Below, piece by piece: positions 8,589-17,385 of a DNA stretch of 64,000 nucleotides; positions within the stretch are counted from its first letter, which is position 1, and each line of letters starts with the position of its first letter. Source of the DNA: Planctomycetota bacterium (lineage in GTDB: Bacteria > Planctomycetota > Brocadiia > SM23-32 > JAKLEA01); NCBI GenBank assembly GCA_022711755.1, contig JAKLEA010000002.1, forward strand, positions 1-64,000, in the 5' to 3' direction. The translations under genes and the position numbers were made by a program. The notes beneath the pieces were generated by a model, which was given only the letters and a program-made list of their open reading frames with translations, did no database searches and was not told the origin of the DNA.

Positions 8589-10030
8589 CGCCCCCGCCCC
8601 GGATTCTCTCTGAGGTACCTCAGGAAGTTCCGCGCGCCGCGAACCTTGCGCCGGATGTCCGATACGTTGCGGCTCTTGAAGAGGAACGAGAGCATGTAAC
8701 CGGGGCGGAAGTAGAACCTGCGCAGCGCGGCGTCCGCCCGCGAATCCACGGCGGACGGGGTCATCCCCGACGGCGTGAAGACGCTGCGCTGCTCCCCGTC
8801 GCCCAGCCAGCGGTCCCAATCCTTGCCTTCCAGCAGCCCCTCGCGCCGGCACATTTCGTATAGTTCCGTCCCGGGGAAAGGAATCGCCGCCGAAAACTGA
8901 ACCGAATCCAATCCCAGACTCAGCGCGAAATCAATCGTCCGCCCGATGCTCTCCTCAGTCTCTCCCGGCATTCCCAGAACGAAGCAGCCATGCACGACCA
9001 GCTTGTTGCGCTTCGCCAGGGACATGAAGTTGCGCGATTGGTCGGGCGTCAGGTTCTTGTTCATCCGGCGCAGTATCTCGGGGTCTCCGCTCTCGAAGCC
9101 GACCAGCAACTCCCTGCACCCCGCCGCCTTCAGAATCCGGAACATCTCCGGATCGTCAAGGTCCGCGCGGCAGTTGATGGAAAACCTCATTCCGCGCCTT
9201 CGCCGCATGATTTCCTCGCATATCGCGGCGGCGCGTTCGCGGTTGGCCGTGAAGGTGTCGTCCTCGAAGAAGAACTCGCCGGATTTCATCACCGCCGGGC
9301 ACAGCTCGATGTCGCTCTCAATCTCGTCCAGAATATTTCCCGGCGAGCGCAGGCGATAGCGCGTCCCGTGCATCACCTGCGGCCAGAGGCAGAACGCGCA
9401 CCGGTTCGGGCAGCCCCGCCCGCCGATGACGTCAATGAATGGGTGAAGTTTCAGCCCGTCGAAATACTGCATAAGGTCAAGCTGATGCCACGCGGGAAAA
9501 GGCAGCGAATCCAGGTCCTCGATCAATGCGCGCGGGGGCGTTCTTTTCGGCTCCTGACCGTCAAGGAAGCACAGCCCGTCAACCTTTTCCGGAGCGTCGG
9601 GATTCAGGCAGATGTCGCGTATCGTGTGGTCGTATTCGCCGATTGCGATTATGTCCGCCGCCCCGCCGGCTGCAATCAGCGTCTCCTCCGGCAGTGCGCT
9701 GGCGTGCGGGCCGACGATGACCACCTTCGCTGGCCATGCGCCCTTGACAATGCGGGCGCACTCGATGTCGCTGTAAATTGAGGGCGTGGTCGAATCCAGG
9801 ACGACTACGTCCGGTCGCTTGTCGGCCACGAGATAGCGCAGTTTCTCCTTGCCCAGGCCCAGGGCGCAGAAATCCCATAACTCCGCGTCAACCCCCTCGC
9901 GTTCGAGAACGGCAGTCGCATATGCGAGCCAGTCGGGCGGTCTGATAACGCGCCCGCGAGTGCGCGCCGCCCATCGCTGCGTCCGGCAGAAGTCCGGAAC
10001 AAAAGGTTCGTTTATCAGAAGGACCTTCAT
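8585..10030 (-). CDS. B12-binding domain radical SAM protein
   Basis: This 481-residue protein has an N-terminal cobalamin-binding-like Rossmann domain (about 1-150; MKVLLINEPF, DVVVLDSTTPS, VVIVGPHAS) followed by a radical SAM domain. Its CxxxCxxC cluster motif is CPNRCAFC (C207, C211, C214). This layout is shared by methyltransferases and rearrangement enzymes acting on lipids, hopanoids and natural products (P-methyltransferase/HpnJ-like family). The substrate cannot be read from sequence. It lies between a GT2 gene (15-base gap) and a membrane glycosyltransferase (4-base overlap), so modification of an envelope lipid or glycan is the reasonable inference. The start is ATG at 10030. Confidence 0.85.
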   Translation of the reverse strand: MKVLLINEPFVPDFCRTQRWAARTRGRVIRPPDWLAYATAVLEREGVDAELWDFCALGLGKEKLRYLVADKRPDVVVLDSTTPSIYSDIECARIVKGAWPAKVVIVGPHASALPEETLIAAGGAADIIAIGEYDHTIRDICLNPDAPEKVDGLCFLDGQEPKRTPPRALIEDLDSLPFPAWHQLDLMQYFDGLKLHPFIDVIGGRGCPNRCAFCLWPQVMHGTRYRLRSPGNILDEIESDIELCPAVMKSGEFFFEDDTFTANRERAAAICEEIMRRRRGMRFSINCRADLDDPEMFRILKAAGCRELLVGFESGDPEILRRMNKNLTPDQSRNFMSLAKRNKLVVHGCFVLGMPGETEESIGRTIDFALSLGLDSVQFSAAIPFPGTELYEMCRREGLLEGKDWDRWLGDGEQRSVFTPSGMTPSAVDSRADAALRRFYFRPGYMLSFLFKSRNVSDIRRKVRGARNFLRYLRENPGRGR

Positions 10031-10045
10031 TCGTCCCGGCCCTCC

Positions 10046-11281
10046 CTACGATTGATTCTGGCGTTCCCGGTAGGTGAGCATGAAACTGAAGAAGGCGCCG
10101 GATAGAAAGCTGACCAGCACCAGAAGCGCCAATCCGGCCAGATGAGCATCCCCAAGAGTTCGCGCGCGGTTGCAGAACATCACTGCGATTAGAAACAGCG
10201 CGTTGGCCCCTGATAATACGGCAATGATGCCCGCGCGAACCCCGCTTTCTATGAGATTATTTCCCGGCGGCGAAGCGTCGTCCGGTTCGGACACGCCCAT
10301 CCGGTCCCGAAGGTAAATCCGGGCGAACTTGTAGTAGGACAGAAGCTGAAGACCGACGGCCAACGACGCAATGGATGGGACGCTGAGCCATCCTTCCCCG
10401 CCAAGAAAACAAAGCCCGATCGCAAGGAACAGAAAGAAGAATCCCGGCAACGCAAACAGCCACCCCGGCGCGAACATGAGTATCAGTCTCAAATGCCGCC
10501 ATCCGTCCCGCCACGGACGCAGTTTCGGCGACCTCCCCGCCACGGTCTTGTGGAGGCTGATCGGTATCTCCGCCGTCTTCAATCCGGCTCTGCCGGCCTT
10601 CAGGACGATTTCCGATGCCATTTCCATCCCGGTCGAGCAGAGCATCAGCCTTTCCGGAAGCTCACTCTTGAACGCCCGCATCCCGCACTGGCTGTCGCTG
10701 ACCGTGGATTTGTGCATCACTCGGATTAGAAGGCTCAGCGTCGGGTTGCCCAGATACCTGTTCATCGCCGGCATCGCGCCGGGATGTATGTCCCCCTTCA
10801 ACCGCGTGCCCATCACCAGATCATGGCCTTCGCGCAGTTTTTCCAGAAACCGGGGCAGTTCGCTGAGGTCGTAGCTGTCGTCGGCGTCGGCCATCAGGAT
10901 GAACCTGCCCCGCGCCTCTCGGAACCCCCTCAGCAGCGCGCTGCCGTAGCCCTTGCGCGTCTCATCCGCCACACGAGCCCCGGCCTCGCGCGCGGCCTTC
11001 GCCGAACCGTCGGACGAGCCGTTGTCTACGACAATGACCTCCCCCTCCGCGTCCGCCGCCTTGAAAGCGGCCAGCGCCTTGCGGACGCAGACGGCGACTG
11101 TGCGCTCCTCGTTAAGACACGGGATCACAACCGATATTTCCGGCGCGCTCCGGCTTTCCGTGGCGGATGAATCGCTCAATTTCCTGCTCTCCGGGACGAT
11201 TTCAACTCCCCATTGGGAAGCTGGCGCGATTCTAGCCGTCAAGACTCTCGAAACGCAAGCGCGTCGTTGATTGACCATCAT
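10046..11281 (-). CDS. GT2 polyprenyl-phosphate glycosyltransferase with C-terminal membrane helices
   Basis: This GT-A fold glycosyltransferase resembles the dolichyl/polyprenyl-phosphate mannosyl- and glucosyltransferase group. Key motifs are EISVVIPCLNEERTV, VVDNGSSDGS and the metal-binding LMADADDSYD, followed by KGYGSALLRGF and MGTRLKGDI. After about residue 250 come roughly four hydrophobic helices that anchor it in the inner membrane. It would charge a polyprenyl phosphate with a sugar for the membrane transferase two genes downstream. The start is uncertain: ATG codons lie at 11335, 11281 and 11278 and a TTG nearer the conserved domain. The 5' end faces recJ, so the divergent promoters overlap. 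Confidence 0.85.
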   Translation of the reverse strand: MMVNQRRACVSRVLTARIAPASQWGVEIVPESRKLSDSSATESRSAPEISVVIPCLNEERTVAVCVRKALAAFKAADAEGEVIVVDNGSSDGSAKAAREAGARVADETRKGYGSALLRGFREARGRFILMADADDSYDLSELPRFLEKLREGHDLVMGTRLKGDIHPGAMPAMNRYLGNPTLSLLIRVMHKSTVSDSQCGMRAFKSELPERLMLCSTGMEMASEIVLKAGRAGLKTAEIPISLHKTVAGRSPKLRPWRDGWRHLRLILMFAPGWLFALPGFFFLFLAIGLCFLGGEGWLSVPSIASLAVGLQLLSYYKFARIYLRDRMGVSEPDDASPPGNNLIESGVRAGIIAVLSGANALFLIAVMFCNRARTLGDAHLAGLALLVLVSFLSGAFFSFMLTYRERQNQS

Positions 11282-11329
11282 GCAGACTTTATGGATTACC
11301 CTTGTCTGTTCCGGCGGCAAGCGACAATA

Positions 11330-13153
11330 ATGCATCCGGATTCGATTTCACGCGGCGCACTGTCAATAAAACTGGTCAAGACCCTTCAGATGCGGCAATC
11401 CGCCCAATCCCCAGCTAAAGCATGGTCGGTCGGCGCACATGACGCCGCCCAGTCGGAGAATCTGCGCCGCGTGCTTCGCGTCACCCCCGTTCTGGCCCGG
11501 ATTCTTGCTTCGCGCGGCCTTTGCGACCCGACTCAGGCCTCCTGCTTCCTTTCCTGCAAGCTCAACGAGTTGCCCGATCCGTCCCTGATCCCCGGCATGA
11601 CCGCCGCAGCCGCCGCGCTCCTGCGGGCCGTCCGCGACGGCAGACGCATCGTCATCTACGGCGATTACGACGTTGACGGCATCACAAGCATCTGCGTCCT
11701 GCACAAATGCCTGAGCGCCGCCGGCGCAAACGTGACGCACTACCTGCCGGACCGGATCAACGACGGCTACGGCCTCCATGAATCGTCGGTCGAGCAGATA
11801 GCCGCCGAAGGCGGGAAGCTTCTGGTTACGGTTGACTGCGGCATCCGCGCCTGCGAGCAGGTCAGGCGCGCCCGCGAGCTGGGGCTTGAGGTGATCGTGA
11901 CCGACCATCACGAGCCGGGCGTTGAACTCCCTGCCGATGCGATCGTCGTCAACCCGAAGGTCTCCGGCCCGGACGCACCCGGCGCGGAACTGGCCGGGGT
12001 CGGCATCGCCTTCAAGCTCGCGTGGGCTTTCGCGCAGGCCGAGGCCGGCGGCGGAAGGGCGAAGCCGAACCTTCGGAACCTTCTGATCGAGTGCATGGGT
12101 CTTGCTGCGTTGGGCACGGTCGTGGACGTCGCCCCGCTCATCCGGGAGAATCGGATACTCGTGCGGTATGGAATGGAGATGATCCACGAGAGCAAGACTC
12201 CGGGACTGGCTGCGCTGCTTGACGTGTGCCGCCTCGCGGACAAGACTATCCAACCAGTACATCTGGCCTTCATGCTTGGTCCGAGGCTCAACGCCGCCGG
12301 GCGGCTGGGAAGCGCGGACAAGGCGCTGCGCCTGCTCATGACCAATTCGGCAAGCGAAGCCCGCTCCCTTGCCCTGGAGCTTGAGGATGCCAACAGGCAG
12401 AGACGCCAGATCGAAACCCAAATCCTCAAGGAAGTCCAGGAACGTCTTGAGGCGTCCGAACAGGGAACCAGCCCCGTCGTCGTCGAAGCCGGGCAGGACT
12501 GGCATGAAGGCGTGATAGGAATCGTGGCCTCGAAGATCGCCGACATGTCGAACCGTCCGACAATTCTCTTCGGCTGGAACGGAGAGCACTGGCGCGGATC
12601 CGGAAGGTCCGTGCCAGGGGTTCACCTGCTGGACCTCATCGAGGGATGCGGCGAACTTCTGACCTCCTTCGGGGGCCACGCGCAGGCCGCGGGCCTGAGA
12701 GTGTCCGAGGCGCAACTGGAGCCGTTCAGAAAGCGTATAAACGAGCTTGCGTCGGAACAGCTTTCCCCGGAAAAATTAGCGCCGACGCTACACATTGACG
12801 CCGAGGCGGACTTCTCCGAGCTTGACATGACCGTGTTCCGCGACATCGAGCAAATGGCCCCTTTCGGGGAGGGTAATCCCGCGCCGGTTCTGGCTTCGCG
12901 CAACGTCCGCATAGCGGGCATGGTGAACCGTATGGGCGCGGCGGGGCAGCACGCGAACTTCCTGGTCAATAAGGGTAACGCAACCTTCCGCGTGGTCGCC
13001 TTCCGGCAGGGCGATCTGGCAGACATCGTTTCCGGGCGTGACGGCGCTTCCTTCGATATCGCCTACATCCCGAAGGTCAACGAGTATAAGGGGCGCGCCA
13101 GCCCGGAGCTGGAGCTGGTTGACATAAGGCCTTCAGACCGGCGTTCCGGGTGA
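11330..13153 (+). CDS. recJ: Single-stranded-DNA-specific 5'-3' exonuclease RecJ
   Basis: RecJ degrades single-stranded DNA 5'-3' in recombination and mismatch repair. The DHH phosphoesterase motifs are present: YGDYDVDGITS (motif I), VDCG (motif II) and TDHHEPG (the DHH itself), with the GPRLNAAGRLG block. A DHHA1 domain ending in GGHAQAAGL and the C-terminal OB fold complete the protein. It is about 607 residues from ATG 11330. ATG 11390 gives an N-terminus closer to the family norm and may be the true start; neither has a strong ribosome binding site. A thioredoxin-like gene follows after 4 bases. Confidence 0.93.
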   Translation: MHPDSISRGALSIKLVKTLQMRQSAQSPAKAWSVGAHDAAQSENLRRVLRVTPVLARILASRGLCDPTQASCFLSCKLNELPDPSLIPGMTAAAAALLRAVRDGRRIVIYGDYDVDGITSICVLHKCLSAAGANVTHYLPDRINDGYGLHESSVEQIAAEGGKLLVTVDCGIRACEQVRRARELGLEVIVTDHHEPGVELPADAIVVNPKVSGPDAPGAELAGVGIAFKLAWAFAQAEAGGGRAKPNLRNLLIECMGLAALGTVVDVAPLIRENRILVRYGMEMIHESKTPGLAALLDVCRLADKTIQPVHLAFMLGPRLNAAGRLGSADKALRLLMTNSASEARSLALELEDANRQRRQIETQILKEVQERLEASEQGTSPVVVEAGQDWHEGVIGIVASKIADMSNRPTILFGWNGEHWRGSGRSVPGVHLLDLIEGCGELLTSFGGHAQAAGLRVSEAQLEPFRKRINELASEQLSPEKLAPTLHIDAEADFSELDMTVFRDIEQMAPFGEGNPAPVLASRNVRIAGMVNRMGAAGQHANFLVNKGNATFRVVAFRQGDLADIVSGRDGASFDIAYIPKVNEYKGRASPELELVDIRPSDRRSG

Positions 13154-13157
13154 CCGC

Positions 13158-13667
13158 ATGGCCTGTGGACATCATAAACACTTGACGGCAAAGCTTTTAT
13201 GCGCTGCTCTTGCGCCATTTATCTGCGGAGCGATTCTCCGCGCCGCCTCGCCGCGAGGGGAAGGTCCGCCCCACTTTCGCGCAGCGGTCGGATCAAGCGT
13301 TCCGGACGCTGATCTCAAGATGCTTTTTCCTGATTCTTCCCCGGAAAAATCAAAGCTGGCGGTCATCTGCTTCTTCCTGACCCACGCTCCGACAACCAGG
13401 GCTGACATCGAGAAGATGAATGCGGCCCATGCCGGGGGGACTCGCATTGCGGGCGTCACTCCCGGAAGAAGCGAAGACATGAAGGCGCAGGGGTTGCCGG
13501 TCACGTCCTTCCCTGTCTTCATGGACCCGGACGCCGCATTGGCATCGCGCATGGGCGTCGTCGTCTTCCCCACATACATTCTCCTGTCGGATGCCGGCAG
13601 GATTCAGGGCGTCTCGCATTCCCTGCGCAACCTGCTTGAAGCGGCCCGCGCAAATTCTGAAAGATAA
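13158..13667 (+). CDS. Secreted thioredoxin-fold protein without a CxxC
   Basis: This 169-residue protein has an N-terminal hydrophobic export segment (LTAKLLCAALAPFICGAIL). The rest resembles the TlpA/AhpC-TSA redoxin fold: VGSSVPDADLKMLFPD, LAVICFFLTHAPTT, then VVVFPTYILLSDAGRI, with the cis-proline in FPT. The catalytic CxxC position reads APTT, so it cannot be a normal thiol oxidoreductase; a binding or structural role is possible. It lies between recJ (4-base gap) and the PHP phosphatase gene (3-base gap) and is probably co-transcribed with both. The family call is moderate and the function unknown. Confidence 0.65.
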   Translation: MACGHHKHLTAKLLCAALAPFICGAILRAASPRGEGPPHFRAAVGSSVPDADLKMLFPDSSPEKSKLAVICFFLTHAPTTRADIEKMNAAHAGGTRIAGVTPGRSEDMKAQGLPVTSFPVFMDPDAALASRMGVVVFPTYILLSDAGRIQGVSHSLRNLLEAARANSER

Positions 13668-13670
13668 AAC

Positions 13671-14513
13671 ATGCTGGTGAACCTGCACAACCATACCCCT
13701 CTCTGCCGCCACGCCCGGGGCGAACCGGCGGAATACGTCCAACGCGCAATGGAAACAGGCTCGCGCGTCTTCGGATTCGCAGACCATCTCCCCTATCCCC
13801 CCGGATTCGTTGAACCCGCGCCCGACTGCGCAATTCTCCCGGAGACTTTTCCAGAATACCTGGCTTCAGTCAACGCTCTCCGGCGCATTGACCGCAAGGG
13901 CATGTCCGTCCTCATCGGCGTTGAGGTTGACCACGTTTCCGACAGGACCGAATGGACCATCAATACAGTCAAATCCCTGGATATTGACTACGCCATTGGT
14001 TCCATACACATTCTCCGGGGCATGGCGGTTGACTACACGCGCCCTAAGCTGGAGGAACTTGTGCGGGAATGCGGCGGGCGGGATGCCTTTCTTTCGGAAT
14101 ACTTCAACGAGCTACGAAGGATGATCGCCGGCGGCTGGGTCAACGTCATCGGCCATTTGGACATCTATAAGAAGTTCGATCACGACGGCAGCCAGTTTCC
14201 GAAGGAAGCGGCGCGGCCATTCGTGGAGGCGTTCCTCGACCACCTTGCCGCAATCCCGACGCGGACGCGCCCCGTGCTGGAACTCAACACGGCCGGATTC
14301 AGCAAGGAATGCCGGGAGGCTTATCCCGACGAGGAGATCGCGCGCTCTGCTGTCGAGCGCGGCATCGAATTCACAATGGGCAGCGATTCACACTCCCCGG
14401 AGCAGGTCAACCGCAATTCCGCTGAGGGAACCGCGATTCTTCAAAGATGCGGCGTGAAACGCCTGGCGTTTTTCATAAAAAGGAAGCGGATGCGCAAGAA
14501 TCTGCCTTCCTGA
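13671..14513 (+). CDS. hisK: Histidinol-phosphatase of the PHP family
   Basis: This is a PHP-domain metal-dependent phosphoesterase of the HisK/HisJ histidinol-phosphatase type, the penultimate step of histidine synthesis. It is 280 residues long, as in that family. Metal-binding motifs are LHNHTPLCRH near the N-terminus, FADHLPY (D38, H39), LIGVEVDHV, GSIHIL, VIGHLDIYKKF and the C-terminal MGSDSHS. ATG 13671 starts directly at the conserved MLVNLHNHT. There are no other his genes in the window. A related PHP phosphatase with another substrate cannot be excluded. Confidence 0.85.
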   Translation: MLVNLHNHTPLCRHARGEPAEYVQRAMETGSRVFGFADHLPYPPGFVEPAPDCAILPETFPEYLASVNALRRIDRKGMSVLIGVEVDHVSDRTEWTINTVKSLDIDYAIGSIHILRGMAVDYTRPKLEELVRECGGRDAFLSEYFNELRRMIAGGWVNVIGHLDIYKKFDHDGSQFPKEAARPFVEAFLDHLAAIPTRTRPVLELNTAGFSKECREAYPDEEIARSAVERGIEFTMGSDSHSPEQVNRNSAEGTAILQRCGVKRLAFFIKRKRMRKNLPS

Positions 14514-14527
14514 AAAGGAGCCGAATG

Positions 14528-14911
14528 ATGGAAAAGCGAGCAGTCAATCAGAAAGGCGCGTTGGAGGTCAAACGACCTTATTCCCCGGCGATAGTCTACG
14601 GAGACATGGTCTTCCTGAGCGGCCAGATTCCCCAGAATCCTGCAACCGGAGACCTCATCAGAGGCGATCTCAGGGAGCAGACCCGGGCGGTACTGGACAA
14701 CGTCGCGCGTCTGCTGGAGGCGGCGGGAAGCGATATGGCCCATGTCCTGAAAGTGACGGTCTTCCTTGCCGACATGGACGATTACGCGGCGTTCAATGAG
14801 GTCTACAAGGACTACTTCAAGGACGTCCCTCCGGCCCGGTCATGCGTTCAGGCCGGGCGTCTGCCCTTCGACGTGAAGGTTGAGATCGAGGCCATCGCCA
14901 CAAAAGCGTAG
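14528..14911 (+). CDS. ridA: RidA family 2-iminobutanoate/2-iminopropanoate deaminase
   Basis: RidA hydrolyses reactive enamine/imine intermediates of PLP enzymes in the cytoplasm. The 127-residue length and blocks are typical: YSPAIVYGDMVFLSGQIP, GDLREQTRAVLDNVARLL, HVLKVTVFLADM and the signature PPARSCVQAGRLPFDVKVEIE, with the substrate-binding Arg in PARS. ATG 14528 is preferred over ATG 14525 because AAGGAG then lies 7 bases upstream. It follows the PHP gene after 14 bases and is likely in the same transcript. Confidence 0.93.
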   Translation: MEKRAVNQKGALEVKRPYSPAIVYGDMVFLSGQIPQNPATGDLIRGDLREQTRAVLDNVARLLEAAGSDMAHVLKVTVFLADMDDYAAFNEVYKDYFKDVPPARSCVQAGRLPFDVKVEIEAIATKA

Positions 14912-15019
14912 CGCGGCGATACGCGTCCGTGCCTGTCAGCTTAAAAAAACAACAGCCCACTTTTTGCGCTCATGACGTGAAAATCCTGTTCAAGAACAAA
15001 TACGTCGCGTAAAATTCAT

Positions 15020-15049
15020 TTGACAGGTTCTGAGCAAAACGTGTAGACT
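15020..15049 (+). promoter_or_regulatory. Sigma-70-type promoter for the small lipoprotein gene
   Basis: A perfect -35 box TTGACA (15020-15025) is followed after 18 bases by TAGACT (15044-15049). It is about 65 bases upstream of the ATG of the 61-aa lipoprotein gene, in a 200-base intergenic region. Confidence 0.6.
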
Positions 15050-15114
15050 TCATGTGTCACATGCCCTTTGACGGCAATTTCCTGTGACGCGCAGGAGAGA
15101 CGAGGAGCAGCCAT

Positions 15115-15300
15115 ATGGTCAGGCGAATGCTGGCTTTGGGAATCTGCATCTGGATGTTCGCGGCGGCGAGTTGTTCAATCGTTGACCCGGACGACAACCG
15201 GCGCAGGCTCAACGTAATGAAAACCGACCTTGATCTGGCGGTTGAGGACCTGGATTTCATCCTGGGTCTGGATCGTCCGTCAAGGCTCGTCTACGAGTAA
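15115..15300 (+). CDS. Small lipoprotein of unknown function (61 aa)
   Basis: This short gene is supported by a good promoter upstream and by GAGGAG placed 7 bases before the ATG. The product has a basic n-region (MVRRM), a hydrophobic core and a lipobox-like FAAASC, so it should be exported and lipidated at about C20. The mature part is only about 40 residues, charged and probably helical (MKTDLDLAVEDLDFILGLD), ending in RPSRLVYE. I do not recognise a family. It forms its own transcription unit, ending at a hairpin near 15380. Confidence 0.7.
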   Translation: MVRRMLALGICIWMFAAASCSIVDPDDNRRRLNVMKTDLDLAVEDLDFILGLDRPSRLVYE

Positions 15301-15330
15301 CCGCGGGAAACCATTGCGCGGCGACTGAAG

Positions 15331-15347
15331 GCGGACCTCCGGTCCGC
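15331..15347. repeat. Perfect inverted repeat GCGGACC-TCC-GGTCCGC
   Basis: A 7-bp stem with a 3-base loop lies just after the small lipoprotein gene. It has no T-run and may act as an RNA 3'-end stabiliser or a small interspersed palindrome. Confidence 0.45.
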
Positions 15348-15379
15348 CGGCAGGTGGCGCAATTGTCCGGGTGAAAGGT

Positions 15380-15411
15380 CAGGGTTGCCAACGGCAGCCC
15401 TGTCTTCATTT
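15380..15411 (+). terminator. Putative intrinsic terminator
   Basis: CAGGGTTGCC (15380-15389) and GGCAGCCCTG (15393-15402) form a 10-bp stem with one G-T pair and a 3-base loop. The T-rich stretch tcttcattt follows. It lies between the small lipoprotein and the D-aminoacylase gene. Confidence 0.5.
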
Positions 15412-15447
15412 AACGATATTCCCCCCTGATTCTGAAACGGTCCGGCA

Positions 15448-17070
15448 ATGGCGCAGTTCGACTGGCTCATCAAGGGCGGACTGGTAGCGGACGGAACGGG
15501 ACGCCCGTCCCGGATCGCCGACGTCGCCTTGACCGGCGACTCCATTGCCGCAATCGCTGACGACATTCCGGAGCAGGCCGCTCAGGAAAGCATTGACGCG
15601 CGCGGACTGATCGTCTCTCCCGGCTTCATTGACATCCACTCCCACAGCGACTACTTCTCCCTGCTCTGTCCAACTGCGGACAGTAAGGTCCGGGACGGGG
15701 TGACCACCGAGGTCTGCGGCAACTGCGGCATGAGCGGTTTCCCCCTCGGCGGCGGGTTGTTGGAGAGGCGTCAGAGCGGCTACATCAAGTACGGCCTCCG
15801 GATAAACTGGCGCAGCCCGGCGGAATACATCCAGGAAGCCGAGCGTCGCGGCTCTGCCATCAACCGCGTCCTCCTGGTCGGGCACGGAAACCTCCGCGCG
15901 CTGACTGTCGGGTTCGACAACCGTCCTGCGACGGACGACGAAATCGGAAAGATGAAGGCGATGCTGGAGGAGGCGTTCGACGGCGGCGCGCGCGGCATGT
16001 CCTCCGGCCTGATCTACCCGCCCGGATGCTATACCCCGGAATCGGAACTGACCGAACTGAACCGCGTCGTGGCCCGGCGCGGGGGGATTTACACCACCCA
16101 CATGCGCTCCGAGGGCGACGAGCTTCTGGAGTCAATTGACGAATCGCTTCGCACCTCCCGCAACAGCGGCGCCCCCCTCCAGATTTCCCACCTGAAAACC
16201 AGCGGAGAACGCAACTGGGGCAAGCTCCCCGCTGCGCTGGATAAGATCGAGGCGGCGATTGCCGAGGGCATCCGCGTCACGGCCGACCGCTACCCCTATC
16301 TGGCGTCCTCGACCGATCTGGATTCCTTCCTGCCGGCGTGGACCTACGAGGGCGGGCTGGACGCCGAGATGGAACGCCTGCGAGACCCCGAAACGCGAAA
16401 ACGGATCGCTGCGGAAATCAGGGAAAAGCATCCGCAGGAGGATTTCTGGAAGAGCGTCGTCATCGCGCAGGTCTACGGCGAACACATGCGCACCAGCAGG
16501 CGGCAGATCGTGAATACCGAGGGACGCAACGTTCAGGAAATCGCGGAGGCGCTCAAGGTTGACCCCTTCGACCTCGTATTTGATCTGCTCATTCAGGAGG
16601 AGACGCGCGTAAGCATAGTCTTCTTCTGCATGAGCGCAGATAATCTCCGGCGCATTTATTCCATGCCCTTCGTCATGGCTGGCTCAGACGCGAACGTGCG
16701 CAAGGCCGTCGGACTTCTCTCGGCCGGAAAGCCGCACCCCCGCTCATTCGGAACCTTTGCCAAGTTCCTGGCCGATTTCGTCAGGCTTCCCGGCAGGCAC
16801 GGATCGGAGGCCAACCTCCTGCCCCTCGAAGAGGGCGTCCGCAAGATGACGGGCCTTCCGGCGGACACGCTCGGCCTGAAGGATCGCGGTCGCATCGCGG
16901 AAGGGGCGAAGGCGGACATAACTGTCTTTAATCCGCTGACCGTGAAAGACTGCTCAACCTATGACGAACCTTGCCGGTACAGCGCCGGGATTGAGCATGT
17001 CATCGTCAACGGAACCCTCGCGATACTGAACGGCCAGCACCTCGGCGCGCTGAACGGGCGGATTATTTAG
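15448..17070 (+). CDS. N-acyl-D-amino-acid deacylase (D-aminoacylase)
   Basis: This amidohydrolase-superfamily enzyme removes the acyl group from N-acyl-D-amino acids, probably in salvage of cell-wall or dietary D-residues. The 540 residues match the family. Diagnostic features are the metal-binding HSH (H64, H66 in GFIDIHSHSDYF), the EVCGNCG loop (C90, C93), GLIYPPGCYT, HMRSEGDELLESIDE, ISHLKTSG and the C-terminal KPHPRSFGTF with GRIAEGAKADITVF. ATG 15448 is used. It stands alone: a terminator-like hairpin precedes it and a palindromic repeat region follows. The exact substrate (general D-aminoacylase or D-glutamate/aspartate type) cannot be told from sequence. Confidence 0.88.
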   Translation: MAQFDWLIKGGLVADGTGRPSRIADVALTGDSIAAIADDIPEQAAQESIDARGLIVSPGFIDIHSHSDYFSLLCPTADSKVRDGVTTEVCGNCGMSGFPLGGGLLERRQSGYIKYGLRINWRSPAEYIQEAERRGSAINRVLLVGHGNLRALTVGFDNRPATDDEIGKMKAMLEEAFDGGARGMSSGLIYPPGCYTPESELTELNRVVARRGGIYTTHMRSEGDELLESIDESLRTSRNSGAPLQISHLKTSGERNWGKLPAALDKIEAAIAEGIRVTADRYPYLASSTDLDSFLPAWTYEGGLDAEMERLRDPETRKRIAAEIREKHPQEDFWKSVVIAQVYGEHMRTSRRQIVNTEGRNVQEIAEALKVDPFDLVFDLLIQEETRVSIVFFCMSADNLRRIYSMPFVMAGSDANVRKAVGLLSAGKPHPRSFGTFAKFLADFVRLPGRHGSEANLLPLEEGVRKMTGLPADTLGLKDRGRIAEGAKADITVFNPLTVKDCSTYDEPCRYSAGIEHVIVNGTLAILNGQHLGALNGRII

Positions 17071-17385
17071 GTCTTATTCAGCAAACGCCCCGCTTCGGGC
17101 AATGTCAGTCCGCCATGGCGCGCGCATGATCTTCTGAATGTATCTTTCATGGGTTTCGCCTCATGGATGAACACATGAACTTCCCTCTCCCGCCCGGGAG
17201 AGGGTGGCGTTCGCCTTGGCGAACGACGGGTGAGGGGGGCAACGGTCAGCCCTGATCCGCTGGCCGCCGTGTCGTGGAAGCGCCCGCACCATTTCCCCCA
17301 GCAATCGCCTATGTAGCGGGGCATGGATAAACATCGCCGTTCTTCATCCTCCGGCGGGAGGGAAGACGACAACTCGCCCGAAGCG
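17071..17385. other. Non-coding gap with palindromic repeats
   Basis: These 315 bases lie between the convergent D-aminoacylase and PepSY-like genes. They hold no supported gene. The only structure seen is the pair of strong inverted repeats at 17183-17238. Confidence 0.6.
17183..17238. repeat. REP-like palindromic element
   Basis: Two perfect inverted repeats stand side by side. The first is CCCTCTCCCG-CC-CGGGAGAGGG (17183-17204). The second is CGTTCGCC-TT-GGCGAACG (17208-17225), followed by the tail acgggtgaggg. This arrangement matches interspersed palindromic units found in many bacterial genomes. It may also terminate transcription from both convergent genes. Confidence 0.6.
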
